Of a stretch of DNA of 64,000 nt, positions 32,318-40,246 are shown in pieces. Position 1 is the first letter of the stretch. Each line of letters opens with the position of its first letter. The DNA is taken from positions 3,224,001 through 3,288,000 of the forward strand of contig NZ_CP088294.1 in assembly GCF_024666525.1 (NCBI RefSeq). Direction: 5' to 3'. Under the pieces are notes generated by a model that did not search any database, was not told where the DNA came from, and was given only the letters and a program-made list of their open reading frames with translations. Made by a program: the position numbers and the translations under genes. The stretch comes from Pseudomonas sp. J452 (GTDB lineage: Bacteria > Pseudomonadota > Gammaproteobacteria > Pseudomonadales > Pseudomonadaceae).

Positions 32318-33111
32318 GACTCTCGATCCGTCACGACACCACCTACAACTACGATGACCAGGTGCGTTCCAGCATCCAGTACCTGCGCCTGACCCCGCAG
32401 GAGAGCGTGCGCCAGCATGTGCTCAGCTGGCAGCTCGACCTGCCGCGCGCGGTGCGTGCCCAGCGCGACCCGCACGGCAACATCCTGCATGTACTGACCC
32501 TCGATGAACCCCACGAAGCACTGGTGATCGGTGCCCGCGGCCAGGTCGAAATCGACGAACACTGCGAGTCTGAAGGCGACAGCCACTCGGCCCTGCCGTA
32601 CCTGCGCTTCACCAGCCTGACCCAGCCGGACGACGCCCTGTACGACTTCGCCCAGGCCAGCAGCGCCGGTCGCCGGGATCGCGATAGCCTGATCAGCCTG
32701 ATGCATGGCCTGCACGAGCAGATGCCCTATACCCCCGGCGCCACCAAGGTCGAGAGCACTGCCGCCGAGGCTTTCGCCGGCCGTGCCGGAGTCTGCCAGG
32801 ACCACACCCACGCGTTCCTCGCTTGCGCCCGCAGCCTGGGCGTGCCGGCGCGTTACGTGTCGGGTTACCTGTTCACCGAAGACAGCGGCCACCTGGCCAG
32901 CCACGCCTGGGCCGAAGCCTGGCTGGACGATGGCTGGTACAGCTTCGACGTGACCAACCAGCTAGCCCGCCCGGAGCGCCACCTCAAACTGGCCGTCGGC
33001 CTGGACTACCTCGACGCCTGCCCGGTACGCGGCATGCGCCGTGGCGGTGGCGGCGAGCAGATGCATGCGCGGGTCAAGGTTTCGCCGTTGCTGCAGGTGC
33101 AGCAGCAGTAG
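32314..33111 (+). CDS. Transglutaminase-like cysteine protease family protein
   Basis: A 265-residue protein. The N-terminal beta domain (MRLSIRHDTTYNYDDQVRSS) is followed by a papain-like core with Cys in GRAGVCQDHTHAFLACARS, His in ASHAWAEAWLDDGW and Asp in FDVTNQ, the full catalytic triad. Family members cleave or transfer amide bonds, mostly uncharacterised. As the last gene of the ATP-grasp/alpha-E operon it may process the peptide made by the ATP-grasp enzyme. Confidence 0.9.
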   Translation: MRLSIRHDTTYNYDDQVRSSIQYLRLTPQESVRQHVLSWQLDLPRAVRAQRDPHGNILHVLTLDEPHEALVIGARGQVEIDEHCESEGDSHSALPYLRFTSLTQPDDALYDFAQASSAGRRDRDSLISLMHGLHEQMPYTPGATKVESTAAEAFAGRAGVCQDHTHAFLACARSLGVPARYVSGYLFTEDSGHLASHAWAEAWLDDGWYSFDVTNQLARPERHLKLAVGLDYLDACPVRGMRRGGGGEQMHARVKVSPLLQVQQQ

Positions 33112-33301
33112 CCACTCAGCTAGCGCCAAGCGCCGAGGTCGATACCCCGGCGCAGCGGACAAGCCTCGTCGTAGGAGCAGCTTCAGCCGCGAAGGGGCAC
33201 TGCTGCGCAGCAGCCGCCAGGCCAAAGGCCGACGAAAAGCACATGCCTCCCGCAGCATCGGCGGCAGCTGGAAACAGCCAGGAAAGCAGGGCTATTGCGG
33301 G

Positions 33302-34036
33302 CTAAAGATGGACACCGTATTTGGCATATATCTTTTCTATAACACCCTGCTGCTTGAGTTCTAAAATCGCCGCATCCAGTTTTTCCAGCCAGGCCTCATG
33401 CTTGGGATGAACGCGCATGCTGACATCGAAAGAACTCATGACATCGCCGATTTCAAGATGTCGATATTTGGCCATCTTGACCATGCTGTATTGGACGATG
33501 GCCTTATTGGCCACGACTTGATCGAAGCGCGATTTCGTCAGCATCTCCAACAACTGCTCTTCATTCAAACCATTGCGGCGGTCGATCAGCCCTGCGTTGA
33601 TCAGTGCCGCTAAATCAGGATAAGCATATCCACGCACCAGGCCCACCGACTTGCCGCGCAAGTCTTCAGGTTGTTTCACCGGGAAAGACTTGCCCGGAGC
33701 AAACACCATGACATCGACAACCTTGCCAAATGGCACGGTGAATACCCCGGGAACCGACTGATTGTGCACCCAGCCGGGGTAAACACCGGGTTCTATATCG
33801 AGTTGTCCCGCATTAAACAGCAAGCTAATGCGTGGGTAGGGGTAATACTGCACATCGAAAGTATCCCCCGTCAGTTTGCCCAGTTCATCGAATATATCCT
33901 GATAGATGCCCGTCTTGCCGTCTTCAATCATCATCGGCGGATAGTTATAGAAACCCACCGAAAACGTGGCGGCATAGGCACCAGGCAAGGAATAAGCGAG
34001 GAACAGTAGGGCGAACGTCTTGATTAGCCACTTCAT
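33302..34036 (-). CDS. Periplasmic substrate-binding protein (SBP_bac_3 type)
   Basis: A 244-residue protein with a signal peptide (MKWLIKTFALLFLAYSLPG, cleaved near AYA). It has the two-lobe binding-protein pattern: GFYNYPPMMIEDGKTGIYQD, PYPRISLLFNAGQLDIEPGV, then EDLRGKSVGLVRGYAYPDLA. The ligand is probably an amino acid or similar solute, but the pocket residues do not tell me which. The ATG at 34036 has GAGGGGA upstream. No permease or ATPase genes are adjacent, so it may serve a sensor or a distant transporter. Confidence 0.85.
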   Translation of the reverse strand: MKWLIKTFALLFLAYSLPGAYAATFSVGFYNYPPMMIEDGKTGIYQDIFDELGKLTGDTFDVQYYPYPRISLLFNAGQLDIEPGVYPGWVHNQSVPGVFTVPFGKVVDVMVFAPGKSFPVKQPEDLRGKSVGLVRGYAYPDLAALINAGLIDRRNGLNEEQLLEMLTKSRFDQVVANKAIVQYSMVKMAKYRHLEIGDVMSSFDVSMRVHPKHEAWLEKLDAAILELKQQGVIEKIYAKYGVHL

Positions 34037-34286
34037 CACAGTCCCCTCAGCACTTGAATGTTCAGAGTAGCCCACAGCCAATCATCGAGGCGGCCTGGCC
34101 AGCCCCGCGACCGATGCTCGGCTTTAACTCGTCACTCAGGCACGGCGCTGTAGCAACCCGCGGTAACAGGTAAACCCCGTCGTACAAGCGCTTCAGCCGC
34201 GAAGCGAAGCACTGCGTTCTTGCGCAAGCCAACCCGTTTCACTGCCTGCGCTACAAACCCCAATTGCTCCTCGCCAGCGCGCATCC

Positions 34287-34655
34287 TCAGGCCTTGCTCG
34301 ACTCCGCGGTGAACAGTGCCTTGCTCCTGATATAGGTCACCACCGCGAAAACAATAAAACCGATCCCCAGCATAAAGGGCAGGTCGGTCACGCCGCCGGA
34401 GCGGTAGCCGTAAAAGGAAAACGCGCCGCCCATGAACAAATAGAAAAGCGATGTGATCAGGATGTTCTGCGGCGCGGCCGAGTAGATTTCCGAGTTCTTG
34501 TCGATGATGAACTGATAGGCCTCGACCATGGCCTCATGCTTGTCCTTGCAGGCCAGGCCGTGGTCCATATCCGTCGTGCATTCTGCGCACAGGCCTTTGC
34601 AGCAAGCCTTGCAGGTGCCGAGGGCAGGGGTGTCGGGGTGGTTGAAGCAATGCAT
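34287..34655 (-). CDS. Membrane protein with N-terminal B-box-type zinc finger
   Basis: The product has 122 residues. The first ~45 residues hold a cysteine/histidine array (CFNHPDTPALGTCKACCKGL, then CAECTTDMDHGLACKDKH) like a B-box zinc finger. Two membrane helices follow (ILITSLFYLFMGGAFSFYGY and FMLGIGFIVFAVVTYI). Such fusions are common in bacteria and their role is unknown. Start ATG is followed by the usual MHCFNHP pattern. Confidence 0.82.
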   Translation of the reverse strand: MHCFNHPDTPALGTCKACCKGLCAECTTDMDHGLACKDKHEAMVEAYQFIIDKNSEIYSAAPQNILITSLFYLFMGGAFSFYGYRSGGVTDLPFMLGIGFIVFAVVTYIRSKALFTAESSKA

Positions 34656-34710
34656 GGATGTCCTCCCTGGACAGGATGAGCAAGGTTGAAACGCGAACGC
34701 TTCTAGGATT

Positions 34711-35025
34711 CTACGGTTTCGGTTTGGGAGAAAAACCGCGCACTACCAGATAAAGCAAAGGCCCTACCGAAACGAACACGGCGGTCAGCACCATATACGG
34801 CAATACGGCCCGCAGCGGCAGTTTGCGTGATTGGTTGTCCCGGTACATCCACACGCAGGCCAGCGCGGCGAGAATATAAAGATCGATCACCACCTGCGCC
34901 GTATCCAGGCGAGACAGCAACTGCAACCCGAACTGGATAAGTGATTGCTCAGCATGCGCCATGACGAACAGCGTGTAGGCCGAAAAGGCGATCAGCGTGA
35001 GCAGGGGCAGTGCGATTTTCTTCAT
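34711..35025 (-). CDS. DUF2834-like small membrane protein
   Basis: The product has 104 residues with three predicted membrane helices (LPLLTLIAFSAYTLFVMA, VIDLYILAALACVWMY and AVLPYMVLTAVFVSVGPLLY). The sequence DLYILAALACVWMYRDNQSR fits the DUF2834 pattern from memory. It is a single gene on the same strand as the zinc-finger protein. Function unknown. Confidence 0.75.
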   Translation of the reverse strand: MKKIALPLLTLIAFSAYTLFVMAHAEQSLIQFGLQLLSRLDTAQVVIDLYILAALACVWMYRDNQSRKLPLRAVLPYMVLTAVFVSVGPLLYLVVRGFSPKPKP

Positions 35026-35398
35026 GATCCGTCCTTGGCTTTGCCGCTATTGGCGAGTCCGGCCATTGGAATGGATCTAGCAACCAGTTAGCAAGGCCTT
35101 ATTGTCGGTGATCGGTTAACCGAATTGCGCCATGCCCGCACAGTGTTCAAAACTTGCCTCGTAGATCCGCGTGACAAATGTGCCGGAGATATTCTGGTTG
35201 GTTGCAGTGCTCTGCTGTTGCGTGCTCACCGCTACAAGCGGGTGCAGCATTGCAGTGGAAGAACACGGGTGCGGTGGGTGGGGGCTAAGAAGCTGCAGAT
35301 TGGATGCCAGCCGGTCGCGCAATGCGTCGGAAGTAAGTTTGAAGTTGTGACTAGCTGACGCAATCCCCATGTTGGCACCGATATCGATAGTGACTGGC
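35026..35398. other. Distal end of the cassette array, no assured gene
   Basis: A minus-strand ORF of 84 codons (35116-35370, beginning MGIASASHNFKL) lies beyond the last recognisable attC. It could be a seventh cassette whose attC has decayed, but codon content and the lack of a recombination site leave it unsupported. The rest holds nothing I recognise. Confidence 0.4.
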
Positions 35399-35462
35399 GC
35401 CTAACGTCTTGCTCTAGGGCTTACCGAAGCGTAGGTAAGTCCCTAGCAGCACATGGTTAAGC
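35399..35462 (-). repeat. attC-like site F (after cassette 6)
   Basis: The ends are GCCTAAC (35399-35405) and GTTAAGC (35456-35462). The palindrome TCTAGGGCTTACC / GGTAAGTCCCTAG fills the centre. Its arm sequence differs from all the other sites in the array. It closes the MltR-like cassette. Confidence 0.75.
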
Positions 35463-36218
35463 ATAGTTTTTCTCGGAGTGAGCTCTATCTGCTTGGTCGA
35501 GGCAGTACTTGTGAGCTCTGTACAGCGCATCTTGCCGATGTTGTGCGTCTGTATCTTCTGGGGCTATTTTTATTCCATGTTTCTTTGCCTGTTCGAGCAA
35601 TGACTCATATCTTTTTAGCAAGGCCTCATGGGTTCTTAGAGTTTCTCGTCCCGGAGCAGTTGCCCTACTATAGTTCTCCACCTCGCTGAGCTTATTTTGC
35701 GAACAGTAAGCCTGCCGTCCGCGGAGTAAGCGTGCGACATGAGTCACTGCTTCTTGATATATCGCACGGGGATCACTCTCGTCCGCCTTTGTAATGGTTG
35801 GTAATGGCACATTTTCCTCATGCGTTCGAGGGATAGGTATATGGCTGGGCATCAACATTTCTCGAGGAATCGAAAGGTTCAGAGATCTTTGTCTTATGCT
35901 CTCATCACTAAATGACGCACCAGCAAGCTTGTGAGCAAATTCGTTTCTAACTCCTCGAATGCCGTGTAGCATCTTCCTCTCATTCTCCGAGATTATTCCA
36001 AATCTATACGATAAGTTTATTCTGGAGCTAAAAGTGCTTAAAGGGCCGTTCCCAGAAAAAAGCTCTTTGTTATTCTTTGTGGTGTCTTCGACCAAATACT
36101 CAAGAATAATTTCTCTAAGAAGTTCGTCAAGATAGGACGCGCCAACTATGGCGGCAGCCCTGTCAGAGTCGCCTTTGAATTCTTCTTCTAAGATTTTCTG
36201 ATCTTCGAGCATATTCAT
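35457..36218 (-). CDS. Cassette 6: DUF4145/MltR-like helical protein
   Basis: A 253-residue protein. The N-terminal half follows the MltR/DUF4145 pattern: DSDRAAAIVGASYLDELLRE, LSTFSSRINLSYRFGIISEN and the conserved GIRGVRNEFAHKL with Arg-Asn-x-x-Ala-His. This fold resembles HEPN-type helical bundles. The C-terminal half is charged and helical without a known domain. It is the largest cassette and ends inside its attC site. No toxin or partner gene is visible. Function unknown. Confidence 0.75.
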   Translation of the reverse strand: MNMLEDQKILEEEFKGDSDRAAAIVGASYLDELLREIILEYLVEDTTKNNKELFSGNGPLSTFSSRINLSYRFGIISENERKMLHGIRGVRNEFAHKLAGASFSDESIRQRSLNLSIPREMLMPSHIPIPRTHEENVPLPTITKADESDPRAIYQEAVTHVARLLRGRQAYCSQNKLSEVENYSRATAPGRETLRTHEALLKRYESLLEQAKKHGIKIAPEDTDAQHRQDALYRAHKYCLDQADRAHSEKNYA

Positions 36219-36225
36219 CTTTAAT

Positions 36226-36302
36226 GCTTAACGTTTGGTTGAGGGGCCGCTTTAGCCGGTCCCGAGTGAGCGAAGTGAACGACTTTGAACCAATTTTTAG
36301 AG
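36226..36302 (-). repeat. attC-like site E (after cassette 5)
   Basis: The ends are GCTTAAC (36226-36232) and TTTAGAG (36296-36302). The centre GGGGCCGCTTTAGCCGGTCC with GAGTGAGCGAAGTGAACGAC closely resembles site A (38165-38241), so these two form one attC subtype. Confidence 0.8.
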
Positions 36303-36563
36303 CTTTTGCACATTGTAAAGCCCTGTCTCATTGATAATTGGAAAGAAGTAACTTGCAATGAAGAGTGCTGCTAGCACTGAGATCAGGATGGTTGCATTGA
36401 TGCAGCAGTCAGTAAAAGGTGTCGATCCGGAATTCAGGATTTGCCCGATTAGATATGCGACAGTCACAACTCCTGGAGCAACTGCAAAGCTGGCTTCAAG
36501 GAAATATGATACGAGTGCGCTAAGTATTAAGAATACTGCGAGGCTCAGGGTTGGTATTCTCAT
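36297..36563 (-). CDS. Cassette 5: small membrane protein
   Basis: The product has 88 residues with three hydrophobic segments (LSLAVFLILSALVSYFLEAS, VVTVAYLIGQIL and ATILISVLAALFIASYFFP). Two adjacent cysteines (TDCCINA) lie between helices. No family is recognised. The stop codon falls within the attC inverse core, as is usual for cassette genes. Confidence 0.65.
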   Translation of the reverse strand: MRIPTLSLAVFLILSALVSYFLEASFAVAPGVVTVAYLIGQILNSGSTPFTDCCINATILISVLAALFIASYFFPIINETGLYNVQKL

Positions 36564-36573
36564 GGTTTGATTG

Positions 36574-36684
36574 CTCTAGCGCCCGGCTAAGCCGCCGAAA
36601 TGGAGTTTATTGTTTTGTGCGGGCGTAGCGAAAAAGCACAAAATGAGCAACGCAGTGGGGGTCGGTTTGAGTCGTTTGTTAGGT
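36574..36684 (-). repeat. attC-like site D (after cassette 4)
   Basis: A longer site (111 bp) with ends CTCTAGC (36574-36580) and GTTAGGT (36678-36684). The inner inverted words TTTTGTGC and GCACAAAA form the stem. Its length and sequence differ from the rest. Confidence 0.72.
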
Positions 36685-36688
36685 GTGA

Positions 36689-37024
36689 CTAATTGCATGT
36701 TAAGTCATCGTATATAACGGGGCTTATGGTGTTTTTATGAGTGCCATTAATGATGGCTATGTTGCTTGAAAAATTAGCTTTAAACCCACTGCCAGTTACA
36801 AGCTTGTCAGGAAGATACGTTGCGGGCGCAGACGTCCAATTAGTCGTGGAAGAAAAATAATTAGATAATATTTTATATTGTTTGGAGTTGAGTGCTATTG
36901 TGCAGGAGCTAACTGTGATTCCTTTTTTTGTAATCGTAAGAGTCAAATCTTCAGCTGGAAGCTCAAAGTCATACGAGCAAGCTGCACACAGAAGAAGAGT
37001 TGAAGTAAGGAGGATATTTTTCAT
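36689..37024 (-). CDS. Cassette 4: small lipoprotein
   Basis: The product has 111 residues. A lipobox (LLLCAACSYDF) follows a short signal, so the protein is membrane-anchored. The mature part is Ser/Thr/Asn-rich and beta-like, with Cys41 and a C-terminal Cys (DDLTCN) that could pair. No family is recognised. Confidence 0.7.
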   Translation of the reverse strand: MKNILLTSTLLLCAACSYDFELPAEDLTLTITKKGITVSSCTIALNSKQYKILSNYFSSTTNWTSAPATYLPDKLVTGSGFKANFSSNIAIINGTHKNTISPVIYDDLTCN

Positions 37025-37030
37025 ATAGCA

Positions 37031-37106
37031 CCTAGCGATTAAGCTAAGGGGCCGGCTTCGCCGGTCCCAGCGAACGAAGTGAGCGCTTTGAGCGCATTGT
37101 TAGAAG
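37031..37106 (-). repeat. attC-like site C (after cassette 3)
   Basis: Nearly identical to site B over its whole length (GGGGCCGGCTTCGCCGGTCC stem, GAGCGCTTTGAGCGCATTG side). The core at the left end reads CCTAGC in place of CCTAAC, a one-base change that may weaken recombination. Confidence 0.8.
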
Positions 37107-37115
37107 GCACTAGCA

Positions 37116-37631
37116 TCATTGCTTGAGCTCCTTTGATGTGCAGCTAATATTTTGAAAGCCTGTGTCCCAGCCCCAAGACTTTGCCGAGCAGGACTCTACG
37201 TGAACTTTGGTGCCTTGCTGGGTAATACGCAGCCCTACAAGTATTTGCTCGCCAGGACAATCCCAGTTGAAGGCTGTGGGATGCTTAATTATTAAGTTTG
37301 GGCCAACGCTAAGGCTATCAATCGACACGTAACCAGCTCCCATGCATGCGCCGCTATCTGAACTGTAAACGCGAATAGACGCTTTGACTAAATGCTGGCC
37401 CACGTGACAATAAAGCTCGTTCCTGTTCTTGTTTAGACGCCTAAATCCTTGCTTCAGCTTGACCTCGCCTGCAGCGGGAGAGGACAGCTCCACGATAGGC
37501 GATAGCTCAAAGAGTTCTCCAGAGTCTAAGCACTCTGCGGCGATACCGTTAATACCCCAATCTGCTTGTACGTGTAGTGAGTACAGGAAAAGTAAACTTC
37601 CAATGATTTTGTAGGGCGCAATCTTGGCCAA
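37116..37631 (-). CDS. Cassette 3: secreted cysteine-containing protein
   Basis: The product has 171 residues. A signal peptide is visible (KIIGSLLFLYSLHVQA). The mature part has seven cysteines (for example AAECLDSGEL, ELYCHVGQHL, GACMGAGYV, NWDCPGEQI) and is mostly beta, so it probably folds in the periplasm with disulphides. No family is recognised. Confidence 0.7.
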   Translation of the reverse strand: MAKIAPYKIIGSLLFLYSLHVQADWGINGIAAECLDSGELFELSPIVELSSPAAGEVKLKQGFRRLNKNRNELYCHVGQHLVKASIRVYSSDSGACMGAGYVSIDSLSVGPNLIIKHPTAFNWDCPGEQILVGLRITQQGTKVHVESCSAKSWGWDTGFQNISCTSKELKQ

Positions 37632-37638
37632 TCGTGAC

Positions 37639-37714
37639 TCCTAACGATTAAGCTAAGGGGCCGGCTTCGCCGGTCCCAGCGAACGGAGTGAGCGCTTTGA
37701 GCGCATTGTTATGA
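37639..37714 (-). repeat. attC-like site B (after cassette 2)
   Basis: The ends are TCCTAAC (37639-37645) and GTTATGA (37708-37714). The palindromic centre matches site C with one or two base changes. The cassette 2 stop codon overlaps the right end. Confidence 0.83.
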
Positions 37715-38149
37715 GTCGTCCCCATCTGACTTTCTAGCAGATTGTTTATAGAAGAAATATGCAGAAAGAGCGAGGGCTGACAGTGCTATAGCAATTAGAC
37801 CATTGCCTCGATCGGCCATCGAACGCAAGGAGGCAGTGGCTTGTGGTCGCATACTTGAAAAGTAAACCTTGTCGTATGGAATCGTCTCAGTTTCAAGCCT
37901 GACTAACTCTGACCAGCCGATATAGATTTTTCCCTCATAAGTAAATCTAAATTTGTAATTAGTACAAATTCGTTTGGCTGAACGAAATGCACTGTTTTTT
38001 GTGTAGCAATTTCTTGTGTCAATTATTTCCGAGCTTGCAGAAACTTCTGTGGAAGTGACAAGCGCTGTGTAAGCGAAGATTGAAATACAGACAAAAACTA
38101 AAAACACACCAAGTTCAAAGTGAATGTTGAATGATTTTTTGCTTGGCAT
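37709..38149 (-). CDS. Cassette 2: two-helix membrane protein, DUF3592-like
   Basis: The product has 146 residues. A membrane helix near the N-terminus (LGVFLVFVCISIFAYTALVT) and one near the C-terminus (NGLIAIALSALALSAYFFYK) enclose an extracytoplasmic part with YKFRFTYEGKIYIGWSELVR and DKVYFSSMRPQ. This topology and the Y-x-Y-x-G-x-x-Y-x-G pattern fit the DUF3592 group, from memory. Function unknown. Confidence 0.7.
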   Translation of the reverse strand: MPSKKSFNIHFELGVFLVFVCISIFAYTALVTSTEVSASSEIIDTRNCYTKNSAFRSAKRICTNYKFRFTYEGKIYIGWSELVRLETETIPYDKVYFSSMRPQATASLRSMADRGNGLIAIALSALALSAYFFYKQSARKSDGDDS

Positions 38150-38164
38150 GATTTCTAGTCAGAC

Positions 38165-38241
38165 TTATAACGTTTGGTTAAGGGGCCGGCTTTAGCCGGT
38201 CCCGAGTGAGCGAAGCGAGCGACTTGAACCACTAGTTAGAG
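38165..38241 (-). repeat. attC-like site A (after cassette 1)
   Basis: The ends are TTATAAC (38165-38171) and GTTAGAG (38235-38241). The stem is GGGGCCGGCTTTAGCCGGTCC split by a short loop, and the rest matches site E. Confidence 0.83.
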
Positions 38242-38609
38242 GGCGTTGACCTCTTTCGCGATTTGTACATTGCTAGAGCTGAGATGGAAACAATAATTCC
38301 TGCCTCTAGCATGCGCCCGGTCTTTGAGAAAGGCTCGTAGCTAACACTAAGTGAACTCATATAAAGAAGTTCGCCGATAGCACCTGCAATTACACCATAA
38401 GCTAGAGGCTGGCGCTTGGTAAGCCAGCCCAGCAGAAATCCTGGTAGAATCTTGGATAAAACAATTATTGAAGGTCCTGCCAGGCTGTTTATTTGTTCTG
38501 CGTTTGAAAATGCGGCTGGAATATATTGGATTGTGTTTGATGCAATATGCAGGCTGCCGAAAAGAGCTAGTGCAGTAGTGATGGTAAGCGCTATTGGATG
38601 CAGCCACAT
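38232..38609 (-). CDS. Cassette 1: small membrane protein
   Basis: The product has 125 residues from the ATG at 38609 (MWLHPIALTITTALALFGSL); an ATG at 38657 lies inside the recombination core and would add 16 basic residues. Three or four hydrophobic segments are visible (PSIIVLSKILPGFLLGWL, GVIAGAIGELLYMSSL, AGIIVSISALAMY). It is the first cassette in the array direction. No family is recognised. Confidence 0.65.
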   Translation of the reverse strand: MWLHPIALTITTALALFGSLHIASNTIQYIPAAFSNAEQINSLAGPSIIVLSKILPGFLLGWLTKRQPLAYGVIAGAIGELLYMSSLSVSYEPFSKTGRMLEAGIIVSISALAMYKSRKRSTPSN

Positions 38610-38660
38610 AATTTCCAGAAGCCTTCTAACTACAATTAGGCGACATCGTTGTCGCATAAC

Positions 38661-38936
38661 ATCCGGCAGGGCGTCGGGTAAAGTTCTTGTCTATTTTGTA
38701 GCGCTCTGATTTTTCTTTCCCAACTAGACCCAATACGACAGGGTGGCGGGTAATGAGCGACAGTGGCTTTCTGCTGTAAACCGCAGGACAGCTGTAGGCC
38801 CGATCTTTCAGATGGATAAGGCGAGTTGTGGCGGGTTTGGGCATTCCTGGCCTCTGTCGATTCCCGTTGTTGCTTTTGTCACGCTAGCGCCTGTCGTGTG
38901 GCGGGTAAAGCCTGAGCAGGTGTTGGGCTGCTCTTC
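38661..38936. other. Array start side, no integrase gene
   Basis: This is where attI and a divergent intI would sit in a complete integron. ORFs here (for example 38743-38940 on the plus strand) lack integrase motifs. A truncated attI cannot be excluded. Confidence 0.5.
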
Positions 38937-39755
38937 CTAGTGTTCGGTTTTTCGCGTGGACATGTGGCGCAGGTAGCCAATCAGTTGCTCGAGCTGGCTG
39001 TCGCTGATAACGCTTTCGCTGAATGCCGGCATCCGCCCTTGGGGCCAGCGCCGCAGGCTTTGCGGGTTGCGGATGTACTGCCGCAGAAAGTCGCCGCTGA
39101 AGTATTCGATCGGGTTGTGCGGGAGGTTCAGGTCGGGGCCGAACTGCGAGTCGCCGGCGTCGTTGAGGCGGTGGCAGGCCAGGCAGTTTTTCTGGAACTG
39201 GGCGAAACCGGCCTGCACGTCGGCACCGGCATCCGCTGCGGGGAGCAGGGTCGGGAAGCGTTTGGCGACTGCTGCCAGCAGGCGGATGCGGGAAACCTGG
39301 AACGGCCACTGTTCCGGCCCGATCTGCGCGGCCTCGGGGTTCTGCCAGACCAGGTAGAACGGGCCTGCGCTGGGTTTGCCTTTGGCCAGTGCAGGCCAAG
39401 GTTGTTGTGGGTCTTCGATGGCCAGCCAGGCGCGCGCGCCTTGGATCGCCAGCACTGGCGCGGCTGGCAGTTCGGCAGCAAAACCGTCTAGGGCGACGGC
39501 TTGCAAGTGGTCGCCAGGGGCTACGCCCTCCAGCAGTACCGCCAGGGGGATGGCGCGGTACTGCATATCGCGCTTGTAGGCCACGTCGGCGGTGATGCTG
39601 ATGGTTTCGGTCTGGGGGTGGCTGAGCAGGCTGCTGCTATCCCAGGTGCGCGTTCCGCTAGGCAGTTCTATGTGCAGTTCGGCTGCATGCGCAGTTGTAA
39701 CGTGCAGGGCGGCCAGTAATGCCAGGCTGGAGAGTGCGTTCAGCAGTCGATGCAT
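38937..39755 (-). CDS. Periplasmic protein with molybdopterin-oxidoreductase-like domain and C-terminal cytochrome c
   Basis: A 272-residue exported protein (signal MHRLLNALSSLALLAALHVT). Residues about 25-165 resemble the sulphite-oxidase-like fold used in small periplasmic partner proteins (AIPLAVLLEGVAPGDHLQAV, WPFQVSRIRLLAA). Residues about 180-270 are a cytochrome c with haem motif CLACH and an axial Met in RMPAF. It would carry electrons. Its start overlaps the rhodanese gene upstream by 16 bases, so the two are coupled. Confidence 0.82.
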   Translation of the reverse strand: MHRLLNALSSLALLAALHVTTAHAAELHIELPSGTRTWDSSSLLSHPQTETISITADVAYKRDMQYRAIPLAVLLEGVAPGDHLQAVALDGFAAELPAAPVLAIQGARAWLAIEDPQQPWPALAKGKPSAGPFYLVWQNPEAAQIGPEQWPFQVSRIRLLAAVAKRFPTLLPAADAGADVQAGFAQFQKNCLACHRLNDAGDSQFGPDLNLPHNPIEYFSGDFLRQYIRNPQSLRRWPQGRMPAFSESVISDSQLEQLIGYLRHMSTRKTEH

Positions 39756-40120
39756 GCCGCTTCCTTATCCCGAGGAGTGGTTGCCAGTTTGAATTGTTCA
39801 TAGCCGCCGGCATTCATCACTTGCGTGTAACCCAGTGCGCGCAGTTCGTCCTGGGCCTGCGATGAGCGTCGGCCGCTTCGGCAATACAGCACGACGGGGG
39901 TGTTCTTGTCCGGCACCACCGCCGCGATGCGAGTGCCAATCTGGTCGTGGGGGATCAGCTGAGCACCGGGCAGAGAGCCGCTGGCGAACTCATCGGCACT
40001 GCGTACATCGATCAGTATCGTGTCCGGCAGGATAAGGGTGCGCAAGGCGGCGCTCTGGTCGACTTCTCCGGCCTGGGCAATCGGCAGGATCAGGGCAAGG
40101 CTCAGCAATAGGTGGCGCAT
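39740..40120 (-). CDS. Periplasmic rhodanese-like protein
   Basis: The product has 126 residues. A signal peptide (MRHLLLSLALILPIAQAG) precedes a single rhodanese domain with the active-site loop YCRSGRRSSQA (Cys nucleophile) and the usual DVRSADEFASGSLPGAQLIP. It ends with two more cysteines (AACIDC). It could transfer sulphane sulphur in the periplasm. It is cotranscribed with the cytochrome c gene, which suggests a shared role in sulphur or redox chemistry. Confidence 0.85.
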   Translation of the reverse strand: MRHLLLSLALILPIAQAGEVDQSAALRTLILPDTILIDVRSADEFASGSLPGAQLIPHDQIGTRIAAVVPDKNTPVVLYCRSGRRSSQAQDELRALGYTQVMNAGGYEQFKLATTPRDKEAACIDC

Positions 40121-40246
40121 GAGGTTCACCTCGCAGGTGCAATGAAGTACCACGCTAGCACAGTCGCTGGCGCAGACGCAGGCTGGAAAGTAGAGGTGTG
40201 CCGGGCCTGAGCAGCTACGGCATCAGGCCACGGCAGGGAAGAATAA

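Larger units (their letters stand above)
35399..38660 (-). mobile_element. Gene-cassette array without an adjacent integrase (CALIN)
   Basis: Six minus-strand ORFs are each followed by an attC-like site of 64-111 bp: 38165-38241, 37639-37714, 37031-37106, 36574-36684, 36226-36302 and 35399-35462. Each site has an inverse core like GTTAGAG and a core like CCTAAC at its ends and an internal palindrome. A further core-like GCATAAC (38654-38660) starts the first cassette, without a clear partner site. ORFs are tightly packed between sites. No intI gene is found on either side within the window. Confidence 0.87.

Noticed and set aside
35116..35370. A seventh cassette gene
   Set aside because: No attC-like site follows it and its composition does not look coding; left as a possibility only.
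35399..38660. The repeated palindromes as a CRISPR array
   Set aside because: Spacing is 300-800 bases with genes between, and the ends match recombination cores; no short regular spacers exist.
38743..38940. A possible truncated integron integrase
   Set aside because: The 65-codon product shows none of the tyrosine recombinase boxes or the IntI-specific patch.
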